A DNA stretch of 64,000 bases, taken from NCBI GenBank assembly GCA_004194705.1, contig SADC01001204.1, forward strand, positions 2,666,001 through 2,730,000, in the 5' to 3' direction. Numbering within the stretch: the stretch's first letter is position 1; every line of letters starts with the position of its first letter. Shown piece after piece: positions 1 to 12,400 of this stretch. Position numbers and translations under genes: made by a program. This DNA comes from Ditylenchus dipsaci (taxonomy: Eukaryota; Nematoda; Chromadorea; Rhabditida; Anguinidae). The notes under the pieces are model-generated. The model was given only the letters and a program-made list of their open reading frames with translations, had not been told where the DNA came from and ran no database searches.

Positions 1-826
1 ACCGCCAAAAACACGATTTTGAATTAGGGAGTGCGCTCTGTTAGAGTAACAGTTAATTTAGCAGTAAATCTGTTAAGCAGGATTTATTTTCTAACATTAA
101 ATATTCTGTAAGGAGTCTTTACAATATTTTGGACTAGCCTGAAAAAAACTTCAAAATAGAGATAGGAAAAATATTGGATCCAGTGTGGTAACTAACTACA
201 TTGATAGTGAACTGTATATTAAATACAGAAATTCAGATTGAAATTTTTAATTAGACCCAAATATTATTATAGACATTATCCAGCTTAAAGAGCCTTCAAA
301 ATTTAAATAACTAGCAACGAGTAAAATCGGCAAAAAGAGCACTCCAATATTTGCATTTATAAACGAATTAGGAGTAAAAGTAAATATTTAAATGAAGCTA
401 TGCAGAAAAGGGCTAAAATCAAACTGAGTTTGTGCAATTAAAAAGCAGATTTAAGCAGAAATTAAAAAAATAATAAAAGCAAAATAAATTATGAAAAGAG
501 CCACTATTTTCAAGTGCGTCATTTATATTTTCCATAAAAACATTCGTTTTAATTTGCGAAAACTTGAGCACCTTCGGATTAATTATCCTAAATCTCTGGG
601 ACTCACAATCGTACAAAAATAAATGCCAGTGTTACCTAGATTGAAGAAATTGACCGTTCAAAATCTTTTCGAGAATTTAACTGGTCAAATTCTCCTTCAA
701 AATCTTTTTTGTCAAGTTGGGTCGAAATCTCTGATAGCGTGAACGAGGAAACAGAAGTCTAACAAATAAAAAAAACAGCTTTATTTTTGCAAACAAACAA
801 AGACATATTCACGATATATTTAGACA
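1..826. other. Gene-free AT-rich stretch
   Basis: No open frame with coding character is visible on either strand. The first ~55 bases (ACGATTTTGAATTAGGG and flanks) match the inside of the inverted-repeat element at 1067-1308, so the window begins within a related repeat copy. Confidence 0.5.
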
Positions 827-985
827 TACCGTATTTCCTCTAATATAAGCCCATGCTCCATTAGAAGCCCCCCTTATTTTTCGACTAAGGTTTCGGAGTT
901 AAGGTCATTTGTGATTGACAATTTCAAGATTTTTGGGAGGTTGAAAAATAGAAGCCCATGGGCTTCTATTAGAGGAAATACGGTA
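827..985. repeat. MITE family A (TACCGTATTTCC termini)
   Basis: Inverted-repeat element. It opens with TACCGTATTTCCTCTAATA followed by AAGCCC and closes with the complement (TATTAGAGGAAATACGGTA). The body keeps a GGTTGAAAAATA block next to the right arm. Many copies with the same ends and different interiors occur in the window (3164, 8777, 35233, 40188, 55885, 60254). No coding capacity; a non-autonomous DNA transposon is the likely identity. Confidence 0.75.
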
Positions 986-1066
986 TATCAGACATATATT
1001 TAATCATCTACAAAAACTAAAAAGCAGTATGCAGAGCTTTGCACTAAAACGAGAGTTGACTGTAGT

Positions 1067-1308
1067 TACCGTATAACCTCTAATAAACGGCACCCCTAAT
1101 TCAAAATCCTGTTTTGGCATTCTGTTTTTCACCTATTTTTTGAAGAATTTTCTCAGGAAAATTACCACTCATCTTGTAGCTCATCTCATTGGCTACCAAT
1201 TGGGTGGTAACTTTTCCGAGATCAAACTATAAAGATGGGCTAAAACACAATGCCAAGAACACGATTTTGAATCCAGGGGGTGCCCGTTTATTAGAGGTTA
1301 TACGGTAA
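1067..1308. repeat. MITE, family A-like variant
   Basis: Ends GTTACCGTATAACCTCTAAT and its complement, with a TTGAATCC/GGGGTGCC block inside. The termini differ from family A by TATAACC in place of TATTTCC. No ORF of note. Confidence 0.65.
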
Positions 1309-1777
1309 CTATACAGCGAGGGCCCAGGGTTGACTCTGTAAAATAACTTGACTGTATAGTGAGAGTTATGAAGATTTAGATTTTGAACGATTTGTGTAGG
1401 GCCGATCAAAATCCTTATTTTGACCGAGAATTCGAGCGGTCAGTTTCTCGTTTCAAACCATAGTGTTACCTTAAATGACTTGCACTTGAGATAAGAATAG
1501 TAGAGCTTTTTTCAAGAGATTTCAGCCAATCCCTGGTACACATCAATTTTACTGACGATAATAATATCTAGACCTTCAATTTTTTCAACATAAAAGTAGG
1601 TAAACAAATTTTTTTATGAAAACACTGTATTAGTTATTGTATTAGATTCGGATTTGAACAAATAAAATAACGATTTCGGGCAAAAATTTATTTCGACTTC
1701 AAACTCTTACTGTGACCAAATGGTGAAAATCGGGTAAGATTGCGTCTAGTTTCAAAAACTTCATTCTAAATTATATA

Positions 1778-1955
1778 CAGTCGACTCTCCCAATAACGAA
1801 CCCTTTGAATAACGAACTCTTTAATAATGAACACTTTTTTTGGTTTGGTTGAATATTCGATAAAGTACTTATAACGGACCTTCTCAATAACGAACTCTCT
1901 CAATAACGAACACCTAGAGCCGGTCCCCAGGGGTTCGTTATGGGAGAGTCGACTG
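1778..1955. mobile_element. Short TA-flanked MITE (CAGTCGACTCTCCC termini)
   Basis: Terminal inverted repeats CAGTCGACTCTCCCAATAAC and complement, 178 bp in all, flanked on both sides by TA. A TA duplication and CAGT-type ends are typical of Tc1/mariner-pogo non-autonomous elements. It ends just upstream of the putative exon at 1998. Confidence 0.75.
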
Positions 1956-1997
1956 TATAAGATTTTTGAAGCTTGCTCTGTCTGATGTCTCCTAAAG

Positions 1998-2350
1998 GTT
2001 TGTGATAAGGTTATTAGCTCTGTTGCACTCTCAGTAGAAATTGTTTCTGACAAGAAGGCTCTTTTCTCCAGTCTCATTCAGACTCTACAGCTCAATGTCT
2101 CTAAGCTGAATGGTACAAATTTGTTAAATTCTAGGGTCCAGTCACAGTCTTTGTTAAGTGTTTCCGGTATCCAGCCCATCCACATTCGATGATTACTCAA
2201 GACCCTTTGGCTGTGCTAACCGAGGCTTCGGACTTATTTACAGATACCAGTAACTGGAAAGAAGAATCTTTTAATGGATCAAATGCGCAAGAATTCTTGG
2301 ATGCTCCAGCCTTGCTCACATGGGATTTTGGCTGGAGAACACAATTGTGA
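1998..2350 (+). CDS. Putative 3'-terminal exon of an unidentified gene
   Basis: From an acceptor-like CTAAAG at 1997 a frame runs open for about 60 codons (VCDKVISSVALSVEIVSDKK and on) with amphipathic helical character. After about 2160 the coding-looking frame is shifted by one base and reads HPHSMITQDPLAVLTEASDL then an acidic/aromatic tail ending TWDFGWRTQL and TGA at 2348-2350. One missing T in the TTT at 2150-2152 would join the two frames, the same kind of lesion seen in every other gene here. No ATG lies in the first part, so upstream exons would be needed, but none was recognised within 1-1997. It converges on the ABCA gene. I do not recognise the family. Coding status is inferred from composition only. 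Confidence 0.4.
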
Positions 2351-2539
2351 AGGGCTCTAAATTGCAAATTAACATTTTTTTATTACGTTTTAAGATCTAA
2401 AACATTCTTAAAAAACGTTTTTAGGCGCGGAAAGACATTTTTGGGAAATTTTTTTACAAAAATTTGGACTTTTTTCCAGAAAACGAGTACCTTGATGCCC
2501 TTATTTTTATTTTTACCATGTTTTTGTCACTGAACTAGG

Positions 2540-2830
2540 CAAAAAAAGCTTCTAATTGCATTTATATCTACGAATCTTGCTCAGATTCATCTCTAGGGTA
2601 AGTGAGTGCGCGCATCTCTAACTCTCAAGCCCTCTACGCCTCCTCCGCGGGCGTAGGGGCTTGGGGGCTTGGAGTTGAGATGCGCACACCCACATACCTT
2701 AGACGCAAATCACTTGAAAATGATTCTGGATGCATAAAAACCATATGCAAACCAGAGTTTCTTTACGCGGTAGGTCCCAGTTATCAAAACTATGTTCAAA
2801 TTCATCTTTTGAGGTCTTGTTGTACAAATC
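2540..2830 (-). repeat. Dispersed foldback repeat, family D
   Basis: Carries GTAAGTGAGTGCGCGCATCT, a variable GC-rich loop, and the imperfect complement (GAGATGCGCACACCCACATA), followed by TACCTTAGAC and a tail containing GGATGCATAAAAA. Copies at 18130, 26520, 30690 and 48195 share the arms and the tail but differ in the loop. Confidence 0.65.
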
Positions 2831-3163
2831 TATAAATTTGCATTTTTTGGACTACAGGGGACCAAGGCAAAAAGTGTATTTTCGGCAAAAATTTTTTTTT
2901 TGAAAAGTGTCGACGCGCCCTAAAAACACGTTTTAAGCACGTTTCAGATGCTATAGCGCTGAAATAACACCATTTTGGGCAATTTTGAACACGTTTTAGC
3001 ACGTTCAGATGCTATAGCGCTGAAATAACACCATTTTGGGCAATTTTGGGACACTTCACAATTGTGTACTTTAGCCGGATGTCCTCCGTCTGGTTTCCAT
3101 CTCCGCCAAGAAGAGCCTCAAAATATTTCGGTAGCCAACTAGCGAGATACCGCTTTCCAGGAG

Positions 3164-3266
3164 TACCGTATTCTCTCTAAATATACACCACTCTCTAATT
3201 ATACACCACCTCGAGCAGGGGTTGAAAAATTTTACACCATGGTGTATATTTAGAGAGAATACGGTA
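3164..3266. repeat. MITE family A copy
   Basis: TACCGTATTCTCTCTAAATA and the complementary right end with a GGGGTTGAAAAAT block. About 100 bp and one of the shortest copies. Confidence 0.65.
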
Positions 3267-3411
3267 TTTCCATGAAAAGTTATCATTTAAAAAAACACTC
3301 CCTTAGTTTCTTTAAAGCTAAACAGCAGATGAGCAAATCAAAACATTTACTTCATTTCAAATATGGAATACAAACAAGTACAACAAATGAAAACAATGAT
3401 ATATTAGAATT

Positions 3412-6400
3412 TCAATGCAAAGTGCTGGAATCGGCACTTCTCCACCAATTCTTTTTATTCATTTTACAAATATTCAAATTATTGGACTCTTGATACAACT
3501 GAACAGGCTGGTCATTCAAGGTTTGGTAAATTGTTGGGTCAACTTTTGACAAACGAATAAATACTTCCTCCAAAGTGCTTTGCACCAGCGAGTAATCTTT
3601 TATAGCACACTCTTTGCCTCCAGCAGACGAAAAATTGTGCACAAATGCGTCTACTCTTTGTACAAAACACTCCAAGTGTCCAAACCGGGCTTTTTGGCAA
3701 TTTGCCAGGTAAGTGTGGACATATGGGAAGCGTCTGTGGTGGGAGAAGCTCCAAAGTTACACAAACTGCTGAGTTGAGTCTGTTTCCGACTTCCATTAAA
3801 GGTGATTGCAAAGAAATGGATAAAAGGAAAGAATTGCCGTATCTAATATTTTTTTATGCAAAGTATTTTGTGTTTTAATATTCAAAAATTTTTAGCTTTT
3901 TAAATAGCCGTAATTTTGTGTCTAAAGCGATTTTCGAAATACTGTTTTAACAATTTTCTCGTCGACAATATATTCTTGGTACCTCATGTCAAAAACAAGA
4001 TTTTTGCATGGTTTCTCATTGTGAGTTGGGCCTTACCACTTTAAAAGAAATTTTTATACAGACCAACACTCAAACCACAGGAGACCAGGCAGAAATGGTG
4101 TTTTCGAAAATCGCTCTGGAAAAAGTAATGACCATTTTAGAAAGCTACCATTTCTTGATACACCCTGTATATATTGTTGCAAAAACAATATTAGATATTT
4201 TAAACCAAAGCAATTTTCGGCAGAATTTGACTTTGGCTTGGGGCCCCGAAATAAATTTTTCGTTTAAATGTCTTGTGATTGAAACTAAGGTTAGCTAATG
4301 ACCGATAGCTTTAAATTTACTGGTTAGTCACCAGTGGCCCACGGCAACTCACCTGCAACCCGATGATTCTCTTTTTTGCTTTCTTACCCCGTTTTTCACA
4401 AAATTTAATCAAATAAAACAAATAATTAATTTTCTTATTTTATTCCTCTATTTGCTTTATCAGTAAATCTAAAACTAAAAATATTGATAAATATCATTTA
4501 AAATTATGATGTTCTTGTATGAATTGACGCAACGGCTAAAAAAAAATTACCGGTGACTCTCGTTGTATTGACCATCACCCAACTCTAGTTTAAGCCTAAT
4601 AATGCCTTTTAAGATGTTTTTTTATTTGGGTTTTTCGAATTTTTTTTAAATTTTTTTCTGTTCCACAAAGCGCTTACTTGCTCTTCAAGTGTTGTGCACT
4701 TCCAATACTAATCATAGATCCTTTGTTCATGAAGCCTATTCTAGTGCACAACACCTCACACTCTTCCATGCTGTGAGTGGTCAACAATAAGGCAGTATTG
4801 TTTCTTCTGAGCTCTCCCAACAAATTCCAAATATGGCGGCGCGTACGCGGATCTACACCTGCTGTTGGTTCGTCTAGCATGATCAACCTGCTGCAGGACA
4901 TCAAAGCTACTCCTATGGATATGCGTCGCTTTTGGCCACCACTAAAATAATTGAAAAATAATCGGAATATTATCTTTCTTCGTTCTGTGTCTTCTAGTTT
5001 TACTTTTTTTTTTAAATTAGATTTGCTTAATAAACTGCTCTGCAGGTGGTTAATTTTTTTATGAGAATCTTTGCTTGCGACTAAAAAATTTTCCACAACT
5101 AAAAAACAAAAAATATATTTTTTTTATAAAACTATTTTTTTAATTAGCTAAAAAATCTCGATTTTTTTTAGCATTGAAATCTGAACAAATAATTAAGTTG
5201 GGAAAGTTCTAACGGTTCAAAGCTCTAATTAATGAATTTAAAGATTGTGGTTGCAAATTGGCTACCGTATTTACTGTAAAGTCCCATGGGGAGTTATTTT
5301 TCAACCCTTAAAAAATCGGAAATATTTCGATTTTGATATTTTTGGGTGCTAACAAAATTTAAATGGAATCAGGTAATCGCGAACTAAGAAACGCAAAAAA
5401 CAGATTTGCGAAGTGTTTGCTCAGCATAATTAGGGTCTAGAGGTAGTTATTAGAAGAGTAAATAGTACTTGCGTCAGCAAATTGTCGAGTAATCGAGATA
5501 AGAAATTTTTATATAGTTCAATTATTGATGCAGACCTTTCAGCGAAACTTAGAACTGAAAGTACATACCTATAAATTTGACTAGCTTTCCAGCTTCTTTA
5601 GTGAGTTGAACACTTTCAAGAACCCTATCTACTCTCCAGTCTACATCTATCAGACCATTTAGGGCTCCAATCAAAGTGAGTGTCTCGCGGCCGGTCAAAT
5701 CTCCAGCTAAAGCATCAAACTGAGGGCAGTAGCCTATTGGTGGTCTTTCACCTACATCACAACCCTCGATAGTGGCCTTGCCAGATGTAGCATAAGAAAT
5801 GGCTGTAAGGATATCAAATGTAGAAGTCTTGCCAGCTCCGTTGACTCCTAAATTGTCAAATTAATAGTTATGAAATAAAAAAACTTTTTTAAGTGATTTT
5901 TCAGAATGTAATGGTATTTTGCCGAACTTTAAAAGTTAACACTAGAGACTTGTGAAAAATTTTCTTGAATTTTTTTTAACAAGTCTGGCTACAAAAATTT
6001 CGGCGATTAAAAAAAAGTTGCCTTTAGTCCCGCTTGCTGTTTTTGGAATCAGCTTGCTCCTCCCTTAAAATATATTTCAAAAGGCTTTTTTTTTGAAAAA
6101 ACCAATTACAGGGGCACCGAGCTGCTTATCAAAAACAATCTAGGAGAGCAAGGCAAATATTGTAAAGTCGTCGAAAAAAATTGTAGTAAGACCAGGGCTT
6201 CCAATGAAAAATTTCAAAAAAGGACATTTGGGTAAAAAAAGGACATTTTGACTGTTTTTGAAGTAAAAGAGTCATTTTATCCAGTGCTTGTTGCCATTTT
6301 GAAGCGAAAAAAAAAGATTTCGACTAAATTTTCAAAAATGAAAAAAGATTTGGGGTGCCAAAAAAAGGACAAATCTTTTTAAAAAGGATGATTCGAAGCC

Positions 6401-9400
6401 CTGAGTAAAAGCCATTATATACGAAAACTTGTGAAAGAAAAAAAACCGTACATTCTGTTATTCCAAACCCATTAAAATTACCTAAGAGCCCGAAGCAGTC
6501 ATCTGATCTGACTCCAAAAGTGAGATTTCGAACAGCACAAAGTTTTGCAGAGTAAAATTTATAAAGTTGACGCACAGCCAAAGACAATTGCTCATTGCTT
6601 TGCTTGGCTATCCAATTTCTCTCCACCAAAACATCTTCGTCTTCTCTGTGGAGAGGTTGAAGTACTTTTTTGTACTTATTATCTGTCCACTGTCTGACGA
6701 AGGCCCCACCCTTCTGGATTGGATAATTGACAGAAGGCTGAGGAAGGCGACAAAGAAGCCAGGAAAATAATCATGGATAAACCAATTCCATTATCACTGA
6801 AATCATACAGCTGATAAAGAGCAAAAGTTGGCTTAGTATGGTTCATTTGACAGACAGTCAGCAATCGGACTGAGGAAGTCATTTGCAGAATTCCTGGGAA
6901 TGCAAGTCCGATGGTGTGCTAAAACAGAATTTTACGACTAGCTATTAAAAATATTTTGGCACAATAGCGCCGTTGACAACACCTTTTACCCCGTCTTATT
7001 GTGTCTTGCCCCACTGATTTTTTTGGCTTTAGCTTAAGGGTCATAGCAGGCCAGCATACTTTAAGACAAACAAATAAGTCTTTCGAATAAATGTTTGGGA
7101 TAACAAGTTAATAACATGTCATTCGAATAACATGTTTGGGACTGTCCTAACATAAGTCTACTGCCCTGCTTCTAAAAAGGGCAAAGGGCCGAGGCAACTA
7201 GGAAGGGAGGAGGTAAATGCACAAGGTGTCACTATTTTCATAAAAAATTATAAATGAAATTTTTTGTAAAGTATATAATTAATCAAAATTTATGATTGGA
7301 AAAATGTCGAAAGCAAGCAAAATTGGCATTTTTCATTGATATGGTAGGGTGCGTAAACTTTAATTTTCCATACTTTTTTCGTTTTTCGACTTTAGAAAAA
7401 CGGCTTTAAACAAAAATTTTCAAAAGGAGAATACGCATACAGTCGACGGTCGATACAACGAGCTTCCAAAAGTTCGTTCCCACCTAGGGTCTGACACTTT
7501 TTTTAGCTACATTTGTAAGGTCTTTCTCCAAATGTGATTCGCCAGTCCAGTCCGAAATATCGTAAGGATGCGATTTTACCGGCCGTTTTTTTTTAAATAA
7601 AAAATTTTGTCATGAAGATCCGCAACGCTCGATATAACGAACCTCTTTTTCGACAATAGGGGTTAGTTATATCAAGCGTTTCGAGTCTTCATGACAAAAT
7701 AGTTTTATTTTTTTAAAAACGACCGGTAAAATTGCAATCCTTGCGATATTTCGGCCTAGACTGGCGAATCACATTAGAAAAGGATATTAAATATGAAACT
7801 AAAATGTGTCGGTCCCTAGTTGGGAACGAACTTTTGGGGGTTCGTTATATCGAGCTTCGACTGTGCTACACATTTTTTTGGCATTTTCTCTTTTTGAATT
7901 AAAATTTTAGATTTTTTTGATTTATGTTTTGGTCTATTTCCGATTTGGGAAATATTTCTCGGTTTTAATTTCGACATTTTTTAGTTTTGACGAAATCCTG
8001 CTGATTGGTGAAAAAATAAAAATGTCTCAAAAGCTTACATCAATAATTTCCGAGATGCTTTGAATCTGCTTTTCCAAACCGTCTGACCTGCTACGGTTGC
8101 TTTGCATTTGGAAAATGGCGAAAATAATAGCAGCTTTAATTAAAGCAGATACGATTATTGGTATTATGGTGTGCCAACAAAACATAAATGCAAAGGCTTT
8201 AGCAGCTGAGCGAAACATCAAAGAAAAACAATAAGTCAGTGCAGCAGTAACCAAAAAATAAGCTATCCACAGCGGCCATAGACTAAAACTTTTTTAAACT
8301 TTTTTATTTTTTAAATTTGTAAAATCAACTTTACCTGGCGATACAAATTGCTGGAATTTTCATCGACCAAAAGCCCATCAAAACAAAAGCAGTGCTCCAG
8401 CGAAGAAAAATATAAAATCAGAAATCAGTTGAGCTAACCAGTATGTAGAGGATTTGATTTGTGTGAGAAAAAGCTGAAATCAAAAAATGAATCCAGAAAA
8501 TTAAATTTTTGTTTTGAAAATATTTTTTCTGCGACACAAGTAAAGGGTTTGTGGACGGTGATTGATTAGATCGGTTTTAAAGTATTTTATTATTTTCTGA
8601 ATTTAACAGTATAAAATTTAATTTCTTACCTAAGAAAGTGAATTTATGTTGTTTTAGAAAAAATACAAGTGACCTAAAAAGAGAACCGTTTTATAGATAT
8701 TTACGAAGGCCCAAGCAAAATTTATTCGAAGTGTGCGGGGGGGGGGGGGTGCGCTTCTATTAAAGAGAATACGGTATACCGTATTTTCCTGTGGGGTGTT
8801 TATTTTTTCAACTCCTCAAAAATTTCTGAGATTGCCAGTCAAAAGTGGCCTTGACTTTGAAATTTTAGTCAAAAAATAGGGAGAGGGGGGGGGTTATCAG
8901 AGAATGGGCGTTTAAAAGAGAAAATACGGTATATATTTCTAAAGTCAACCCTTATTTTCACATCTTCTCGTTTTCACAATCTCTCTTATTTCACGGCTCT
9001 GAAAAGTGTCTTTAAGCGGGCCATAAAATAGAGAATCGAAAAGAAATTAGATTTTTCTAAACTAAATAAGCAAACAAATCACCTGATGTTTGAAGTTAGT
9101 AAATCTTTCTGCAGTCAGATTCAGTATTAGAAGAGACAAAATAGCGGTCATGCACAATCCAAACGTCAAAGTAGCTAAGAAACTGCACAAAAAGGTTTGA
9201 TAAGTCAAAAATTACTTTATCTAGAGATTTACCTGTATACAATGGCGAAAATTTTCAAGTCTTTAGCAGAATCGATTTGCCTATTAATGGTTTCAGTCAT
9301 TTGGTTTTTCTTATTTTCAAAGCCAGTTATTACATTTCCACCTAGAATTAAATCGAGTTTTCATAGTTTTCTACTCAAAATCTCTACTCAAAATTTTTGA

Positions 9401-12400
9401 TATAGTAAATATAAAAAAGTGTTCCGAAAATTGCAACGATTTTTAAATTTGGTTGAATCAGCAACATTTTTGGTCCAAAACACAGGCTCTTACAGTATAA
9501 CCTCGATATAACAAACCTTCCATATAACCCAACCCTTGGTATAAATAACATTTGGCGTTAGTGGTCCTGCTTCTTTCTTTAAAAATTCGACAGGGGGACC
9601 AAGCCATTCTTTAAAAAAAACAACAGCAGAGCCCGTATTCAGGGCGCAAGATTGTAAAAAATCGGTCCGATTATCGGTTCCAAAATCGGCCTGAAAATCT
9701 ATCTTATTTTCTGTCGATTTGCGCCCTGAATACGGGCTCAGGAGGACCAAGACAAAACGTGAACCGATTCCCCACTAGTGCCGAACATTTTTGTCGGTCC
9801 CAGAGACCCTTTATATCGAGCTTTGACTCTACTCAAAAATTTTGATATATAGTACATTTTGCCGCACAATGAGAATTTAGCCATTTTTTGGTCAAAAATC
9901 TCATTTTATTCAGTGTTTCATGATATTTGAGCAATCAAAGTAAAGATCTCAATGTAAAATTTCGGTTAAAAATGATTAAACAAACCATTTTTTGGAGCAG
10001 AACATTTGTCAAAAAGTTCATTGCATACATTGATGCTGAAGCAGTTGTATTAAGAATGCATTTTTGGAGAAAATTACTCGTTACCAGAATTCATCATCTT
10101 GCTAAAGAACACTCGATCAGGTAAAAGAGCTGATGTATTGCTGGAGCTGAAGCCAAATGCAAGTGGAGGATTGTTGAAGTAGAGATCATAGAATTCAGAA
10201 TTCAACTCATCTGGTCTTGAATTGAATGGCATTACTTGCAACTGAGGAAATTTTTGTGTGTATTTCAAAGCCTCTTGGTTAAATAAGGTGTCTAATGGAT
10301 TGTTAGTAGGGTCAATATTTAACGGAATGACGGATCTAGAAATATCAGCCAAAAGAACAGGACGGTCTAAATATGATAAATTTAAAATAAAAAAGCATAG
10401 AGATTAAAAAATTGCCTTGGTCAGATTGAGAGCGCACCATATCCAAAAAGTTATAGAGATTGAAAATATATGGCAAAACAGCAAAAGTGCTATAATAATT
10501 GGAGAAATAATTCTCATCTTGTTGCGTCGATAGTACAAAGCGTGCCTCCAAAGTAAACGCCCGATTTGACGAGTAAATAGTGGAAATCCTGTCTGCTTAC
10601 TTTCTTCAAAATCGGGTTTTATATAATTTTGGGCATGAATATAGAATTATAGTATTAGCTACCTATCTTTCGGCACAGCTGCTCAGCTACTTTTTTGACC
10701 TGTACTAATCCTTCTTTATCATTTTCTCCTTCCGCCAACTCTCCCACTCTGAAATAATTACATTTAATATAGAATTGTTTGAAAATTATATGACCTTAAA
10801 ATACTTGCTCCAAACTGTTAATTGATAGCCCAAAGGAGGCAATACCAAGTTGATCCTGCCTAGCTTCGAGCTCTTCAAACATAGGGGCAAATCTTAAAAG
10901 CGTGTATTTTTTTATATGATGTTTGTATTTTGTTTTCTTTTCGAAGGAGTCTTTATGCTATACAAAATGGTAGGAGTTTCTTCTACCGAGTCCTCCAAAG
11001 GTTTGCTTTGACCACGTTTTCGAGCTTCTTAAGTAAGGCTTGATAAGCCCAGAACAGAGGTTTTTAGGTGGCGGACGGACACTTTTCAAAAATAATTGTT
11101 GACGAAAATTCAAAATTTAGTCAAACATTTTTTTGACGAGGCGCTAGTGCAGAATTGGTTGCAAATTTTGCCTTGATCCTCCCTGTTGATTTTTTCCACA
11201 TTTGCCTCCCCCTGCTGTTTTTCAATGTGATTATGGTGATTTAAGTGAATGCGGTGATTAGAATGATTATGCCTTGGTGATTATGATGATTATGGTGATT
11301 TAAATGATTATAGCAAGGCGAAATGTGGAAAAAATCAACAGCGGATAACCAAAGCAAAACTTGCAACCGATTTTGCACTAGCGCCAGTGATCCCAAGTGG
11401 TCTTAATTTTTCAGATTTGTCTGAAATTTAGAGGCCAAATCTGAAAAATAAATTGATCTGAATTTCGTCTGAATTTTGAAAAATTGTCTGAAATCGTCTG
11501 AATTTTGATTTGAAATTCTTCTTATCTTTTCGAAAGAAAATGTCTTTGCAGCGCTATTTATTGTTTATTTATTTTTATCAGACAGCATTCTTGTCTTTTT
11601 TCTGCTACAATTTCAAGTGTGTTGTTCATTAGTAATTTGTATTTGCTTCAGTATCGATGCCTCCTAAACGCAAGCTACTATTCAAACCAGCTTCTCCCAC
11701 AAATTCCGGCTGATGTTTTCGAGGCAGATGATACTGAGCTAAAATGGATGAAGATTTTCAAGGAAAACGACACGCTCCCGGTCATCTATCAACTCGTCAG
11801 TGCAATTCTCTCGATGCCAGTCTCAAATTTCTTTATCGAACGGATCTTCTCACTTTGTGGTGTGCAATGGACAAAAGAAAGAAATTTGCTGGAAGTCCAA
11901 ACAGTAAAAAGTTTCAGTAAGTTAGTAAAGTAAGTAAGTAAAAGTTTCAAAAAGTTTAGTTCAAACGAAAGTTAATTTTGATCTCAATTGTGTTGAAATG
12001 TATAATTTTCTTTTGAAGAACAATCCATTGTTAAGGAAAATTAGAGCATGGGAAAAGTACTTTTGATTGTTTACTCACCGTTGATTATTGTTGTTGATGA
12101 AGTTTTAATAAAATTTGGATAAAAAATTTACATTTGCAAAATGTCTGAAATTTGGAGCTTAGGTCTGAATTTTTGACATTTTTGTCTGAATTTTCAGCTG
12201 GTCGACTTGGGATCCCTGACTAGCGCACATTCTTTTTAAAAATGTCCGTCTGCCACCTAAAATTCTCTTTAGTAAAAATCCTCTTTTTTAAATCCTCTTT
12301 TCCCTTCTAGTCTGATAAACGCCTCAGAAGCTCGAACAGTGGTCAAAACAAACCTTTGGGTGACGGTAACAAACTTTTCAGTGAAAAAAAATTTAGCCGA

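Larger units (their letters stand above)
10960..12370. mobile_element. Nested foldback complex
   Basis: Outer arms: AAAGGTTTGCTTTGACCAC near 10998 and its complement near 12345; next pair GGTGGCGGACGGACACTTTT near 11067 and AAAATGTCCGTCTGCCACC near 12240. Inside the left arm lies a palindrome (GATTTTTTCCACATTTGCC near 11190 and GGAAAAAATCAACAG near 11327). The hAT element at 11385-12218 interrupts the structure. It lies in the ABCA intron between exons 11 and 12. Confidence 0.65.
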
